64,000 nt of DNA from Nitrospirillum sp034653355 (lineage in GTDB: Bacteria; Pseudomonadota; Alphaproteobacteria; Azospirillales; Azospirillaceae), in NCBI RefSeq assembly GCF_034653355.1, contig NZ_JAYEER010000004.1:310001-374000 (forward strand). Direction: 5' to 3'. The position numbers were made by a program, and so were the translations under genes. The first letter of the stretch is position 1; every line of letters begins with the position of its first letter. The notes beneath the pieces are model-generated. The model was not told the origin of the DNA. It did not search any database and saw only the letters and a list, made by a program, of their open reading frames with translations. Below are positions 40,547 to 49,272 of this stretch, one piece after another.

Positions 40547-41887
40547 TTACTGCTGCTTGCGCGGGCCGGCCGCCGGGCGGGGGCCCGCTGCGGGCTGCTG
40601 CGCGCCCTGCGCGGGCGGCGGCTCGTTGGCCTTCTTGCGCAGCACGCCGACGATGGCGTTGCCGGCGTTGTCGGCCACAGCCTTGGACGCCACCGGCGCC
40701 TCGTGCGAGATGATGAACAGCTGGCGGTCCTTGGTCAGGTACAGGATCAGGTTGGCGTAGAACTCACCCTTCTCCGTTTTGCAGCTGGCCGAGCCGGTCT
40801 GCAGGTCGATCTGCAGCAGCTTTTCCAGCTTGCCCTTGGTCGGGGTGTAGGTGCCCTGGCAACCCTTGGACAGGCTGTCCAGGTAGTTCTGCATGATCTT
40901 TTCCAGATCGCCGGCCTCGGGCTTCAGGCCGACGGACCGCAAGGAACCGATGACGTCCTTCTGGATGGCCCAGGCGAAGTCGCCGGGTCGCTCCTGCGGC
41001 GACATCTTGTCGACGGGCAGGGGATGGGCATCCTTCAGGCCGGCATCCATCAGCAACTGGGCGAAGGCCGGCGGGATGGCGGGCGGCGGGGCGGGCAACT
41101 GCAGCTTGCCGGCCATGGCCTGGTCGAAGCAGGCGTTCAGGTCCTTGAACGCCTTGGTGCCGCCCTTCAGCACGAAGGTGGCCGTATCGTTGGGGCTGGT
41201 GACCTCCAGCTTGTTGGCCGCCGGCAGCGCCTTCATGAAGTTGGCGTCCATCGGGTCGAAACCGGTCATGATGGCGTTGGGCTGGATGACCTGCGAGCCG
41301 CGCGTCTGCTCCAGCTTGCCGTCCAGCTTCAGCTTGATCGCCGGGCCCTGGCCGGGCGGCATGTTGGCGCCGGGCACGCCGATCACCAGGTTGATGATCT
41401 TGGGCGGCAGCTTCTTGGCCTGCTGTTCGGCCTGCGGCACGGGCAGGGCCAGGAAGACCAGGGCCAAGCCGTTGTCGAAGCTGGCCTGCGCCTCGCACAG
41501 CTTGAAGCTGCCGTCGGTATAGACCTGCGGGCCCACCTGCCAGTTGCCGGTGACGGTGCCCACCTTGGAGGGGGCCGCCGCGCCGGAGGGTGCCGCCGGG
41601 CCGGCGACGGGCGCCTGCGCGGCCGGGGCCTGGCGCGGGCCGGCGCTGGGGCCCACCGCGGGGCCGGCCGCGGGACCGGATGACGGCAAGGGGGCCTGCT
41701 GCGGCGCCGCCACGCTGGAGCCCGAGGAGATGGCGCCCGGCAGGATCAGACCGCCGCTGTCGCCACCACCGGCCGGCGCTTGGCCCCCCGAGGTCTGTTC
41801 CGGCTGGGGCGTGGTCTGGGCAAGGGCGGAACCGGCCAGGACCAAAGCGGTGCCGGCGGCAAGCAGACGGGCGGTGAAGCGGGACAC
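40547..41887 (-). CDS. Hypothetical exported protein with proline/alanine-rich linker
   Basis: About 446 residues, unknown. A signal peptide (LLAAGTALVLAGSALA) precedes a Pro/Ala/Gly-rich linker (about 25-130) and two domains. The first resembles InvaB-like invasion-associated domains: GNWQVGPQVYTDGSFKLCEA, FDNGLALVFLALP. The second holds GSASCKTEKGEFYANLILYL and paired cysteines. A disordered PAQGAQQPAAGPRPAAG tail ends it. GTG 41887 puts the signal peptide first; in-frame ATGs at 41947 and 42109 are alternatives. Probably periplasmic. Confidence 0.68.
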   Translation of the reverse strand: MSRFTARLLAAGTALVLAGSALAQTTPQPEQTSGGQAPAGGGDSGGLILPGAISSGSSVAAPQQAPLPSSGPAAGPAVGPSAGPRQAPAAQAPVAGPAAPSGAAAPSKVGTVTGNWQVGPQVYTDGSFKLCEAQASFDNGLALVFLALPVPQAEQQAKKLPPKIINLVIGVPGANMPPGQGPAIKLKLDGKLEQTRGSQVIQPNAIMTGFDPMDANFMKALPAANKLEVTSPNDTATFVLKGGTKAFKDLNACFDQAMAGKLQLPAPPPAIPPAFAQLLMDAGLKDAHPLPVDKMSPQERPGDFAWAIQKDVIGSLRSVGLKPEAGDLEKIMQNYLDSLSKGCQGTYTPTKGKLEKLLQIDLQTGSASCKTEKGEFYANLILYLTKDRQLFIISHEAPVASKAVADNAGNAIVGVLRKKANEPPPAQGAQQPAAGPRPAAGPRKQQ

Positions 41888-42155
41888 GGGGCTACGTCTT
41901 ATCCTAAATGAAACCCATGGGTGCGACGGGACCCTAGGGCACGTCATGGCATCATTCAAGGGGCATGCGCGCCTCCGCCGCAGGCCTGTCCTTGCGCGCT
42001 CCCCCGAAGAGTTCCGGTGGGGATGCTCGACGGCCATACCCGCGCCATAATTCTTCAATTCTACTCTCCACTTACAGGCTTTCCGCTGGAAATGTCGTTG
42101 CGTGCCCATTATAAGAAACGATCACATTTGGCGCGCGAACGTTTGGGGGCAAACG

Positions 42156-42644
42156 ATGCGTTTCGCAGCCGCGTTAGTGGTTCTGATGGTATCCGCGCCG
42201 ATGTTGGCGCACGAGCGTCTGGACGCCGCCGAGGTCGGCCGCTATGTCATGGCGGCCGAGGCCCTGGTCGCGGCCGCGCCGGGTGATGGGCAACCGGCTT
42301 TCGTCCTTTTGGCCCACCCGGGACCGGAGGCCAAGGCCCTGTTGGCCAACTACGGGTTTGACGAGCGGCGCTGGCGCCAGATGACCCAGCGCGTGCTGGC
42401 CGCCCGCCAGGCGGCCCGCGTCGCGGAGGAACCGGTGGAGAAGGGGGCCCGCGCGCAGAAGCTGGCGTCCGCCGCCAGCCTCAGCGCCTTCGACCGGCAG
42501 GAGATGGCGACGCTGGTCCGCTGGACGGAACATGACCGTGCCGCCCTGGAACAGGAAACCAAGCAGGACCGGTCGGTGGTGGCGCCCTTCTTCGACCGGC
42601 TGGACCGGTTGGACGCCAGCCATGTCCGTTCCATGGGGCGCTGA
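42156..42644 (+). CDS. Hypothetical exported helical protein
   Basis: About 162 residues, no family recognised. A signal peptide (AALVVLMVSAPMLA) is followed by mostly helical, charged sequence (GFDERRWRQMTQRVLAARQ, LSAFDRQEMATLVRWTEHD). Start at 42156 (MRFAAALVV) fits the leader; an upstream in-frame start at 42102 would bury it. Divergent from the gene before. Likely periplasmic. Confidence 0.62.
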   Translation: MRFAAALVVLMVSAPMLAHERLDAAEVGRYVMAAEALVAAAPGDGQPAFVLLAHPGPEAKALLANYGFDERRWRQMTQRVLAARQAARVAEEPVEKGARAQKLASAASLSAFDRQEMATLVRWTEHDRAALEQETKQDRSVVAPFFDRLDRLDASHVRSMGR

Positions 42645-42831
42645 ACGGGCGTCTTCGGCACGCCAGAGCCTTAGATACCCACCCGCGCGGGCCTGCGGTG
42701 GATGCGCCCATGCGCGCGAGGCCTCTCGCCCCCGGTGGTCAAACACCCTATATAGGGGCCGTACGCTTGGCCGTTCCGTGGGGATGGCGGGCCGGTGGGT
42801 TCCTGCCTTTGCTTTAGGATAAGTGCACGCG

Positions 42832-43599
42832 ATGACGGACTATCGGCTGCAGGCCGTGACGGTGGACAAGATGCCGGCGTCCGGCCCCGGGGCGGCGCCC
42901 TCCCACCCCGCGCCTGGTGGGCAGCCCGCCGTGCCACCGAACCAGATTCGCGGCTTCAGGCGCTATCTGAACAGCTTCTTCAAGGATCACGCGTTCATCC
43001 GCATGATCTACAAGAACATGTTCAGGATTTCGCCGCGGCTGTACCGCTCCAGCCAGCCGACGCCGCGCCACATCGCCCAAGCCGCCCGTCTGGGCGTGCG
43101 CACCGTCATCAACCTGCGCGGCCGCCGCGACAATTGCGGGTCCTGGGTGCTGGAGGACGAGGCCTGCACCCGCCACGGCGTGGCCCTGGTGAATTTCGCC
43201 GTCAATTCGCGCGACGCGCCCAAGAAGCACATCCTGCACCAGGCGCGGGAAATTTGGCGCGACGCCCAGTACCCCGTGCTGATGCACTGCAAGGCGGGGT
43301 CCGACCGCGTCGGCTTCATGAGCGTGCTGTACCTGTTCGTGCATGAGGGCGTGCCGCTGGAAACGGCGCTGCGCCAGCTCAGCCCCAAATACGGCCACCT
43401 GCGCCATGCCAAGACCGGCATCCTCGACCACTTCTTCGAAACCTTCCTGGCCTATGCCAAGGCCCAGGGGATCGAACCTGGCGTCGACGCCTTCTTTACC
43501 TGGGTGGACGATGTCTACGATCCGCCCGAGTTCAAGAAGACGTTCATGACGCGCTGGTGGGCCAGCGTGTTGGCGGACAAGGTGCTGCGCCGGGAGTGA
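42832..43599 (+). CDS. Protein tyrosine/dual-specificity phosphatase-like protein
   Basis: About 255 residues. The phosphatase signature HCKAGSDRVG (HCx5R) is present, with a plausible general-acid Asp in NSRDAPKK and the family-like RISPRLYRSSQPTPRHI start and VRTVINLRGRRDN strand. Members dephosphorylate protein or phosphoinositide substrates; one known relative group acts on lipid or sugar phosphates. A GTG at 42823 is an alternative start. Stand-alone gene, cytosolic or membrane-peripheral. Confidence 0.85.
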   Translation: MTDYRLQAVTVDKMPASGPGAAPSHPAPGGQPAVPPNQIRGFRRYLNSFFKDHAFIRMIYKNMFRISPRLYRSSQPTPRHIAQAARLGVRTVINLRGRRDNCGSWVLEDEACTRHGVALVNFAVNSRDAPKKHILHQAREIWRDAQYPVLMHCKAGSDRVGFMSVLYLFVHEGVPLETALRQLSPKYGHLRHAKTGILDHFFETFLAYAKAQGIEPGVDAFFTWVDDVYDPPEFKKTFMTRWWASVLADKVLRRE

Positions 43600-43633
43600 C
43601 CCCAGGCGCAGCCTCCCAGCCTTTTTTCCCAGC

Positions 43634-44304
43634 TTACTTCACTTCGTAAAGCGCGCTGCCGTGCGCGGGCAGCGTCACGCTCAGGCCGTCCGCCGCAGGC
43701 AAGGCCTTGTCCGTCCACAGGTCGTGGGCGACGCGCGTGCCCGTGGCCAGGCCCAGCTTGGCCCAGGATGCCGCCAGCGTCGACGGCTTGTCGTCGAGGT
43801 TGAACACTCCGAGATAGCGCTGGCCCCTGGGACCGGTAGCCAGCCAGACGCGGGCGTTCTCGAAGCCGGCGGGCAGATCCTTGACCGGGCGGCTGTCCGT
43901 GGCCGTCTGGTCCAACTGGATGACGGCGCGGTTGGTGATCAGCGCGCGCGTGGCCTCGTCCAACTGGGTCAGGTTGGCGCCCAGGATCAAGGGCGACCGG
44001 GCGATGGCCCAGAGGGAGACCAGCGTGCGCTGCTCGTCCGCCGTCAGGCGGGACGGGCGCGGATCGCCCCAGCCGGGGTGGGGCGCCAAGCTGCCGATGG
44101 GCAGCATGTCGGCGTCAGCGTCGCCAGGACGCCCGCGTTGGCCTTGAAGTCGGCCTCGTCGATGGTGAAGCCGTAGGCGTCCCAGCTGTTCCATCCCATC
44201 GGGGGCGTGGAGGCCGGTGACTTGGACGTTGGCGGCGCGGCCAACGCCGTGCCGGCGGCCAATAAGGTCGGTAACAAGCTCGCAATGCGCAGCCAACGCC
44301 GCAT
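43634..44304 (-). pseudogene. GH27 alpha-galactosidase-like gene with internal deletion
   Basis: The N-terminus has a signal peptide (SLLPTLLAAGTALA) and the GH27 opening PPMGWNSWDAYGFTIDEADF. After about 60 mature residues, near 44110-44130, the frame changes and sequence jumps to the late GH27 block DADMLPIGS, then TADEQRTLVSLWAIARSPLI and a C-terminal beta domain ending ALYEVK. The segment between, roughly 200 residues with the catalytic nucleophile and acid/base aspartates, is missing, so the gene cannot make an active enzyme. A GAGAGGA site and a LacI-type operator precede it. Confidence 0.82.
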
Positions 44305-44327
44305 GGGGTCCTCTCCCTCTTCCATAT

Positions 44328-44341
44328 TGTTAGCGATAACA
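44328..44341. promoter_or_regulatory. LacI/GalR-type operator
   Basis: The palindrome TGTTA-GCGA-TAACA has the centre and arm pattern of LacI-family sites and lies 24 bases before the GH27 start. A -35-like TTGCGG occurs further upstream on the minus strand. It suggests sugar-responsive repression when the gene was whole; no LacI regulator is in the window. Confidence 0.6.
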
Positions 44342-44389
44342 GTACGGAAAAGCGGAGTGGCCGCAAGGGCGCAGATCGAATTTATCGTA

Positions 44390-44896
44390 CTAATGCAGCG
44401 TTGGCGGCCGCGCGTCCAGATCCTCATAGCCGCTGGCGTCCTCGAACGCGGCGATGGAGGAGATGGGCGTGGCCTGGTGGTGGATCATCCGCCACCCATC
44501 CCCTGACCGGGCGAACAGGTTGGTGACCACCAGCGCGGTGCTGGCCACGAACTCCTCGCAGACCACCCAGCCGACGTCGCCGCAGACCGTGGCCTGCTCG
44601 CCCTGGTGGCGCACGCCGGGCGACCGGGGATTGCCCAGCAGCTCACGCCAGCTGCGCATCACCGGCTCGCGTCCCGACAGGGCTGGCCAGCCGGGATGGA
44701 CGCACCGCACGTCGCGGTCATGGGCCCACAGCGCCTCCATGCCGGCCACGTCGCGGTCGGCGAAGGCCTGGAAGAAGCGGCGGTTGGCGGCCAGGACATC
44801 CTGCACATCCGTGTCGCCGTGTTCGTGTTGATGGGTGTCACCCTCCGCCGTTTCGGTTTCCGGTGCCTGGGATGAAAGCGCTTGGGTCTTCACCAT
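44390..44896 (-). CDS. SnoaL/NTF2-like fold protein
   Basis: About 168 residues. After a His/Asp/Glu-rich N-terminus (THQHEHGDTD) comes an NTF2-like domain: VLAANRRFFQAFADRDVAGM, WAHDRDVRCVHPGWPALSGR, and closing strands WVVCEEFVAS and GDGWRMIHHQATP. Such proteins bind or isomerise small molecules; ligand unknown. The His-rich leader could bind metal. Start at 44896 is tentative. Confidence 0.8.
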   Translation of the reverse strand: MVKTQALSSQAPETETAEGDTHQHEHGDTDVQDVLAANRRFFQAFADRDVAGMEALWAHDRDVRCVHPGWPALSGREPVMRSWRELLGNPRSPGVRHQGEQATVCGDVGWVVCEEFVASTALVVTNLFARSGDGWRMIHHQATPISSIAAFEDASGYEDLDARPPTLH

Positions 44897-45079
44897 TGCG
44901 TCCCCTGTTGGCGGCATTCCGGCCGGCTCTCTCGGCGCCGATCCACCGTCAGCTTAGCGTGCCCGCCCCCCGCGAGTTCCCGACTCAGGCCCCTTGGTCA
45001 CGGAATTGTGCCCGAAATGAGAAGGGGCGGCAGGTTGCCCCGCCGCCCCGGACGTGCGCCGGTGCCTGTGGTTTGCGCC

Positions 45080-47689
45080 TTATTCCGCCGGAGCGGTGGA
45101 AGCCTCGGCCCCGCCGCTCTTGGGCAGGGCGTTCAGGGTGCTGAGGAACAGGGCTGCGATGTAGGGGAAGGACTGGACGACCAGCATGGTGGCCCAGACA
45201 TAGGCGTCGCGGTTGTCGCCGCCCTTCAGCAGGGCGATGGCCGCGGCGGCCAGCCACAGGCCCAGCATCAGCCCCACCTCTTCCCGCGCGTGCAGGAAGC
45301 CTTGGATCAGGGCCGGCTGGTCCTCGCACTTGGGCGTGCGCACGAAGGGACGGCCGCTGGTGAACAGGCCCACCCAGACGGCGCGTCCCACGGTGTGGGT
45401 CAGCGCCATGCCGGCGATGGCGGCCCCCAGCTTGTCGATGAAACGGCACTTCACCCTCTCCCCATACAGCCACAGGCCGCACAGCACCTTGAAGAAGAAG
45501 ACGCTGAGGGTGGGCAGGATGAAGACGGTGGGCGGGAACTCGATCCACTGCGGCAGCAGCAGCAGGCCCAGCGACCAGATGATGCCGCCGATGACGAAGC
45601 CCATGTGGGCGGCGTCGGCGAACCAGGGCAACCAGCCGGTGATGAAGTGGTACTTCTGCCCTGCGGTCAGCTTGGTACCGCCCGGCATCATCTCGCGCCA
45701 GTGGCGCTTCAGGATCTGCACGGCGCCGTAGGCCCAGCGGAAGCGCTGGGTCTTGTAGCCGGCGAAGCTGTCGGGGACCAGGCCCTGGCCGAAGCTGTCG
45801 GGCATGTAGACAGCCTCCAGCTTCTCCTCGAACAGGCGCAGGCCCAGTTCCGAATCCTCGCAGATGCACCATTCGGCCCAGCGGCCCACGCCATCCAGGG
45901 CGCTTTTGCGCACCAGGGTCATGGTGCCGTGCTGGATGATGGCGTTGCGCTCGTTGCGCTGGATCATGCCGATGTGGAAAAAGCCCTGGTATTCCCAGTT
46001 GATCATCGACTTGAAGGCGTCGTCGGACCAGTCGCGGTAGTCCTGCGGCGACTGGACGAAGCCCACCTCGGGCCGCTTGAAATAGGGGATGGTGGCCGAT
46101 AGCCAGTCGGGCGTGACCTGGTAGTCGCTGTCGATGACGCCCACCACCTCCACGTCCGGGGCGGTGACGGACAGGCCGAAGTTCAGGGCGCCGCCCTTGA
46201 AGCCCGGCCAGCGCGGCAGGTGGAAGAAGCGGAAGCGCGGCCCCAGCTTGGCGCAGTATTCCTCCAGCGGGCGCCACACCGCCTCGTCCTTGGTGTTGTT
46301 GTCGATCACCAGGACTTCGAAATTGGGGTAGTCCATGGCCGCCAGCGCGTCCAGGGTCTCGATCACCATGTGCGCCGGCTCGTTATAGCAGGGCACGTGG
46401 ATGGAAACTTTGGGCGTGTAGTCGCCCAGCGGCTCACGCACCGGCGTGTAGCGCCGCTTCCAGCGCTGGGTCCACACCACTTCCGTCAGTTCCAGGCCGT
46501 CGATCAGCATGACGGCGAACAGGATCAGCTGGGCTAAGATCAGCACCATGAAGGCGGTGAAGGACAGGGTGCCCATGCCCACCGTCAGGGCCTGGGTGCC
46601 GGTCCACACCAGGACGGAGGCCACCGTCTGGATCAGGAAGCCGTAGAACAGCTGGCCGCGCCACTTCAGGTCGTCGCGGGCCAGCACGAAGAAGAACATG
46701 GGCAGGAAGGCGAGGGCGGTGGCGATGGCGCACAGCACGCGCCATGACGGCACCTCCAGGATGCCGCCCACCATGGGGAACTTCTGGTGGCGGTGCGCGT
46801 CCCAGATCCCCCAGGCCGTTTCCGCCGTGCCGCCCAGCGTGCGCTTCCACGGCTGGTCGAAGGCCTCCATGATGTAGAAGTCCAGACGCTGCTGGCCCGC
46901 GATGTTCAGGAAGCTGCGGATGTACTTGGCCTCGTTCACCAGGCCGGCCTCGGCCGCCCCGCGATAGGCGCCGTCGGACGGCCAGCCGGTCTCGCCGATC
47001 AGGATGTGCTTGTTGGGGAAGCGTTCCTGCACCTGGCGATAGGCCGCCATGGCATCCTCCACCGCGCGGTCCACCGACACCTTGTTCCAGTAGGGCAGCA
47101 GGTGGATGGTGATGAAGTCGCAGGCGTCGGCCAGTTCCGGATGGTCCAGCCAGACGTAGGACGGCTCCGCCGTGGACACCGGCACGTTCACCTGGCGCTT
47201 CACCCGCTGGATGTAGTCGATCATCTGGGCGACGCTGAAGTCGTCGCGGAACAGCACCTCGTTGCCGACCATGACCCGCTTCACATTCGGATTGGCGCGG
47301 GCGACGCGCACCAGACCGGCCAGCTCCGCCTCGTTGGCGGCCGTGTCCTTGGAGAGCCAGGCGCCCTGGGTGATGGTCAGGTTGGGGTAGCGCTCCAGCG
47401 CGATGGGCGCCACCTGGTCGATGCCGTTGCCGACCTGATAGGTGCGGATGGACTGCACATGCGGCGCCACCACATCCAGGTCGCGCTTGATGTCGTCGGC
47501 GGTGGGGCTGTCCCCGTTCTGCGGGCTTTGGTTGGCTTGGAAGGGCACGAAGGCCACGCCGGCGATGGTGCCGGCCCACGGGCGCTCCACGGCCGGGCGG
47601 TTGACGACGGCCCACGCGCCGATGTTGCCCAGCACCAGAAGAAGCAGGACCGCCCAGGCGGATTTCTGCATCCTCAAAATCTTACGCAT
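45080..47689 (-). CDS. GH17-GT2 fusion, beta-glucan synthase (NdvB/NdvC-like)
   Basis: An 869-residue membrane protein. After a first membrane helix, residues about 40-310 form a GH17 beta-1,3-glucanase-like domain with acid/base in VGNEVLFRDD and nucleophile in GETGWPSDG. Four or so membrane helices follow, then a GT2 domain (about 450-700) with VSIHVPCYNE, GVIDSDYQV, CEDSELGLRL and QRFRWAYG, then more membrane helices. Homologues in Bradyrhizobium make cyclic beta-(1,3)(1,6)-glucans; the GH17 domain acts on the nascent chain. Likely role: periplasmic or capsular glucan for osmotic adaptation or host interaction. Stand-alone gene. Confidence 0.88.
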   Translation of the reverse strand: MRKILRMQKSAWAVLLLLVLGNIGAWAVVNRPAVERPWAGTIAGVAFVPFQANQSPQNGDSPTADDIKRDLDVVAPHVQSIRTYQVGNGIDQVAPIALERYPNLTITQGAWLSKDTAANEAELAGLVRVARANPNVKRVMVGNEVLFRDDFSVAQMIDYIQRVKRQVNVPVSTAEPSYVWLDHPELADACDFITIHLLPYWNKVSVDRAVEDAMAAYRQVQERFPNKHILIGETGWPSDGAYRGAAEAGLVNEAKYIRSFLNIAGQQRLDFYIMEAFDQPWKRTLGGTAETAWGIWDAHRHQKFPMVGGILEVPSWRVLCAIATALAFLPMFFFVLARDDLKWRGQLFYGFLIQTVASVLVWTGTQALTVGMGTLSFTAFMVLILAQLILFAVMLIDGLELTEVVWTQRWKRRYTPVREPLGDYTPKVSIHVPCYNEPAHMVIETLDALAAMDYPNFEVLVIDNNTKDEAVWRPLEEYCAKLGPRFRFFHLPRWPGFKGGALNFGLSVTAPDVEVVGVIDSDYQVTPDWLSATIPYFKRPEVGFVQSPQDYRDWSDDAFKSMINWEYQGFFHIGMIQRNERNAIIQHGTMTLVRKSALDGVGRWAEWCICEDSELGLRLFEEKLEAVYMPDSFGQGLVPDSFAGYKTQRFRWAYGAVQILKRHWREMMPGGTKLTAGQKYHFITGWLPWFADAAHMGFVIGGIIWSLGLLLLPQWIEFPPTVFILPTLSVFFFKVLCGLWLYGERVKCRFIDKLGAAIAGMALTHTVGRAVWVGLFTSGRPFVRTPKCEDQPALIQGFLHAREEVGLMLGLWLAAAAIALLKGGDNRDAYVWATMLVVQSFPYIAALFLSTLNALPKSGGAEASTAPAE

Positions 47690-48056
47690 TGTGAACGACC
47701 CCTGCCCCTGGAACGGGAGAACGATGAACGGGATGATGGCGACGGAATAGCAAAACGGCGGACCGGAAACATGTGAACAAACGGGAGGGTTCCCAGCCCC
47801 AGGGACCACCCCGCACGCGAACGGCCCCGTCCAATGGCACGACTATGGGGCAATTTTATGGACAGCGGCCACCGTCCCGGCGGCCCGGCCTCATCCGGGC
47901 CCATGGGCCCACCCCACAGCCGAACCCTTTGGACGGGCGGCGTCGGGCAGTAGTACATAGCCATCCCGGCGGCGGCGTCCAGCGGTATTGCGGACGCCGC
48001 CGTCCGCATCGCGACGCCCGGGCTCAACCACCGGTCCAGAAACGGATTTCCCTGAA
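47690..48056. other. Divergent promoter region between glucan synthase and HIT genes
   Basis: About 365 bases without a gene. It contains the palindrome GGGCCCATGGGCCC (near 47897-47910) and must hold both promoters, none of which I can place. Nothing else is evident. Confidence 0.4.
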
Positions 48057-48476
48057 ATGACAAGCGCCGACGAATTCACGCTGCACCCCCGCCTGGCCGC
48101 CGACACCGTGGTGGTGGGCGACCTGCCCCTCTGCCGCGCGCTTCTGTCCCAAAACGCCTGCTGGCCCTGGCTGATCCTGGCGCCGCGCCGCGCGGGGGCG
48201 GTGGAAATCCACCGCCTGCAGACGGCCGAACAGGTCCAGCTGATGGCGGAGATCACCCAGGCCTCCCGCGTCATGGAGGCGGTGTTCGCGCCCGACAAGC
48301 TGAACGTGGCCGCCATCGGCAACTTGGTGCCGCAGCTGCATGTCCACGTGGTCGCCCGCACACGCGGGGATGCCGCCTGGCCCGGGCCCATCTGGGGCTC
48401 GGGCCACGAGCGGGCCTACGGCGCCGGCGAGGCCGAGGCGCTGGCCCGGCGGCTGGCGGTTGACCTGGGCCTGTGA
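48057..48476 (+). CDS. HIT-domain nucleotide-binding protein
   Basis: A 139-residue protein of the histidine-triad superfamily. The triad reads QLHVHVVAR, with the first His replaced by Gln, as in one alphaproteobacterial HIT subgroup; the second and third histidines, including the catalytic one, remain. FAPDKLNVAAIGNLVPQL precedes it. These enzymes hydrolyse nucleotide phosphoramidates or related nucleotides. ATG 48057 is chosen because the sequence before it lacks similarity. Confidence 0.87.
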   Translation: MTSADEFTLHPRLAADTVVVGDLPLCRALLSQNACWPWLILAPRRAGAVEIHRLQTAEQVQLMAEITQASRVMEAVFAPDKLNVAAIGNLVPQLHVHVVARTRGDAAWPGPIWGSGHERAYGAGEAEALARRLAVDLGL

Positions 48477-48528
48477 GCGGGTCGTATAGAGCGGTTCATG
48501 ACCAACCAGAAAGCCGGAGGGCGCTTCC

Positions 48529-49163
48529 ATGATCATCGTCCATCACCTGAACAACTCCCGCTCCCAGCGCGTGCTGTGGGCGCTGGAGGAGCTGGAGCTG
48601 CCCTACCAGGTGGTGCGCTACGAGCGCGACCCCGCCACCCAGCTGGCGCCGCCGGCGCTGAAGGCCGTCCATCCGCTGGGCAAGTCCCCGGTGATCGAGG
48701 ATGACGGCCTGGTGCTGGCGGAATCGGGCGCCATCATCGAGTACCTGGTGCGCACCTACGGCGAGGGACGCCTGGCCCCGGCACCGGGCGACCGGGCCGC
48801 CCAGGCGCGCTACCTGCACTGGATGCACTTCGCCGAGGGGTCGGCCATGCTGCCCCTGCTGCTGCATCTCTACACCAGCCGCCTGGGCGGGGCGGCCGCC
48901 CCCTGCAGCCCCGCATCGCCAGCGAAACCACCAACCACCTGGGCTACATGAACGCCGAGCTGGCTCAAGGGCCCTGGTTCATGGGCGACCAGTTCACCGC
49001 CGCCGACATCCAGATGAGCTTCCCCATCGAGGCGGCCATGATGATGCCCGGCACCGGCCAGCACTTCGCCCATCTGGCCGCCTTCGTGACCCGCATCCAG
49101 ACGCGTCCGGCCTATCGCGCGGCGGTGAAGAAGGGCGGGCCCTACCGCTATGACCGGGGGTGA
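48529..49163 (+). pseudogene. Glutathione S-transferase, frameshifted
   Basis: The N-terminal thioredoxin-like domain (MIIVHHLNNSRSQRVLWALE, HPLGKSPVIEDDG, LAESGAIIEYLV) is in one frame until about 48900. The C-terminal helical domain (GYMNAELAQGPWFMGDQFTA, AFVTRIQTRPAYRAAV) continues in another to 49163. Adding one C to the five-C run at 48899-48903 joins them as AAPLQPRIASETTNHLGY, giving a normal GST of about 211 residues. A homopolymer site again points to sequencing error. Stand-alone gene; convergent with phaC-like. Confidence 0.85.
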
Positions 49164-49173
49164 CTTAAGCATG

Positions 49174-49272
49174 CCCTCAAGCGGCGGGCGGGCCCATCCG
49201 GGCCCTTGCCTTCCTCGCTTTCCAGTCCGCTGACGCTCCCCGGAAAGCTGCGGCGGACGCGGTCGCGTCCTA
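49174..49272 (+). repeat. Convergent-gap intergenic repeat, copy 3
   Basis: Reads CCCTCAAGCGGCGGGCGGGC through CCAGTCCGCTGACGCTCCCC to GGCGGACGCGGTCGCGTCCTA and matches copies at 8473-8575 and 40365-40460. It lies between the GST and the PhaC-like gene; its last bases supply the PhaC-like stop codon. Confidence 0.7.
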
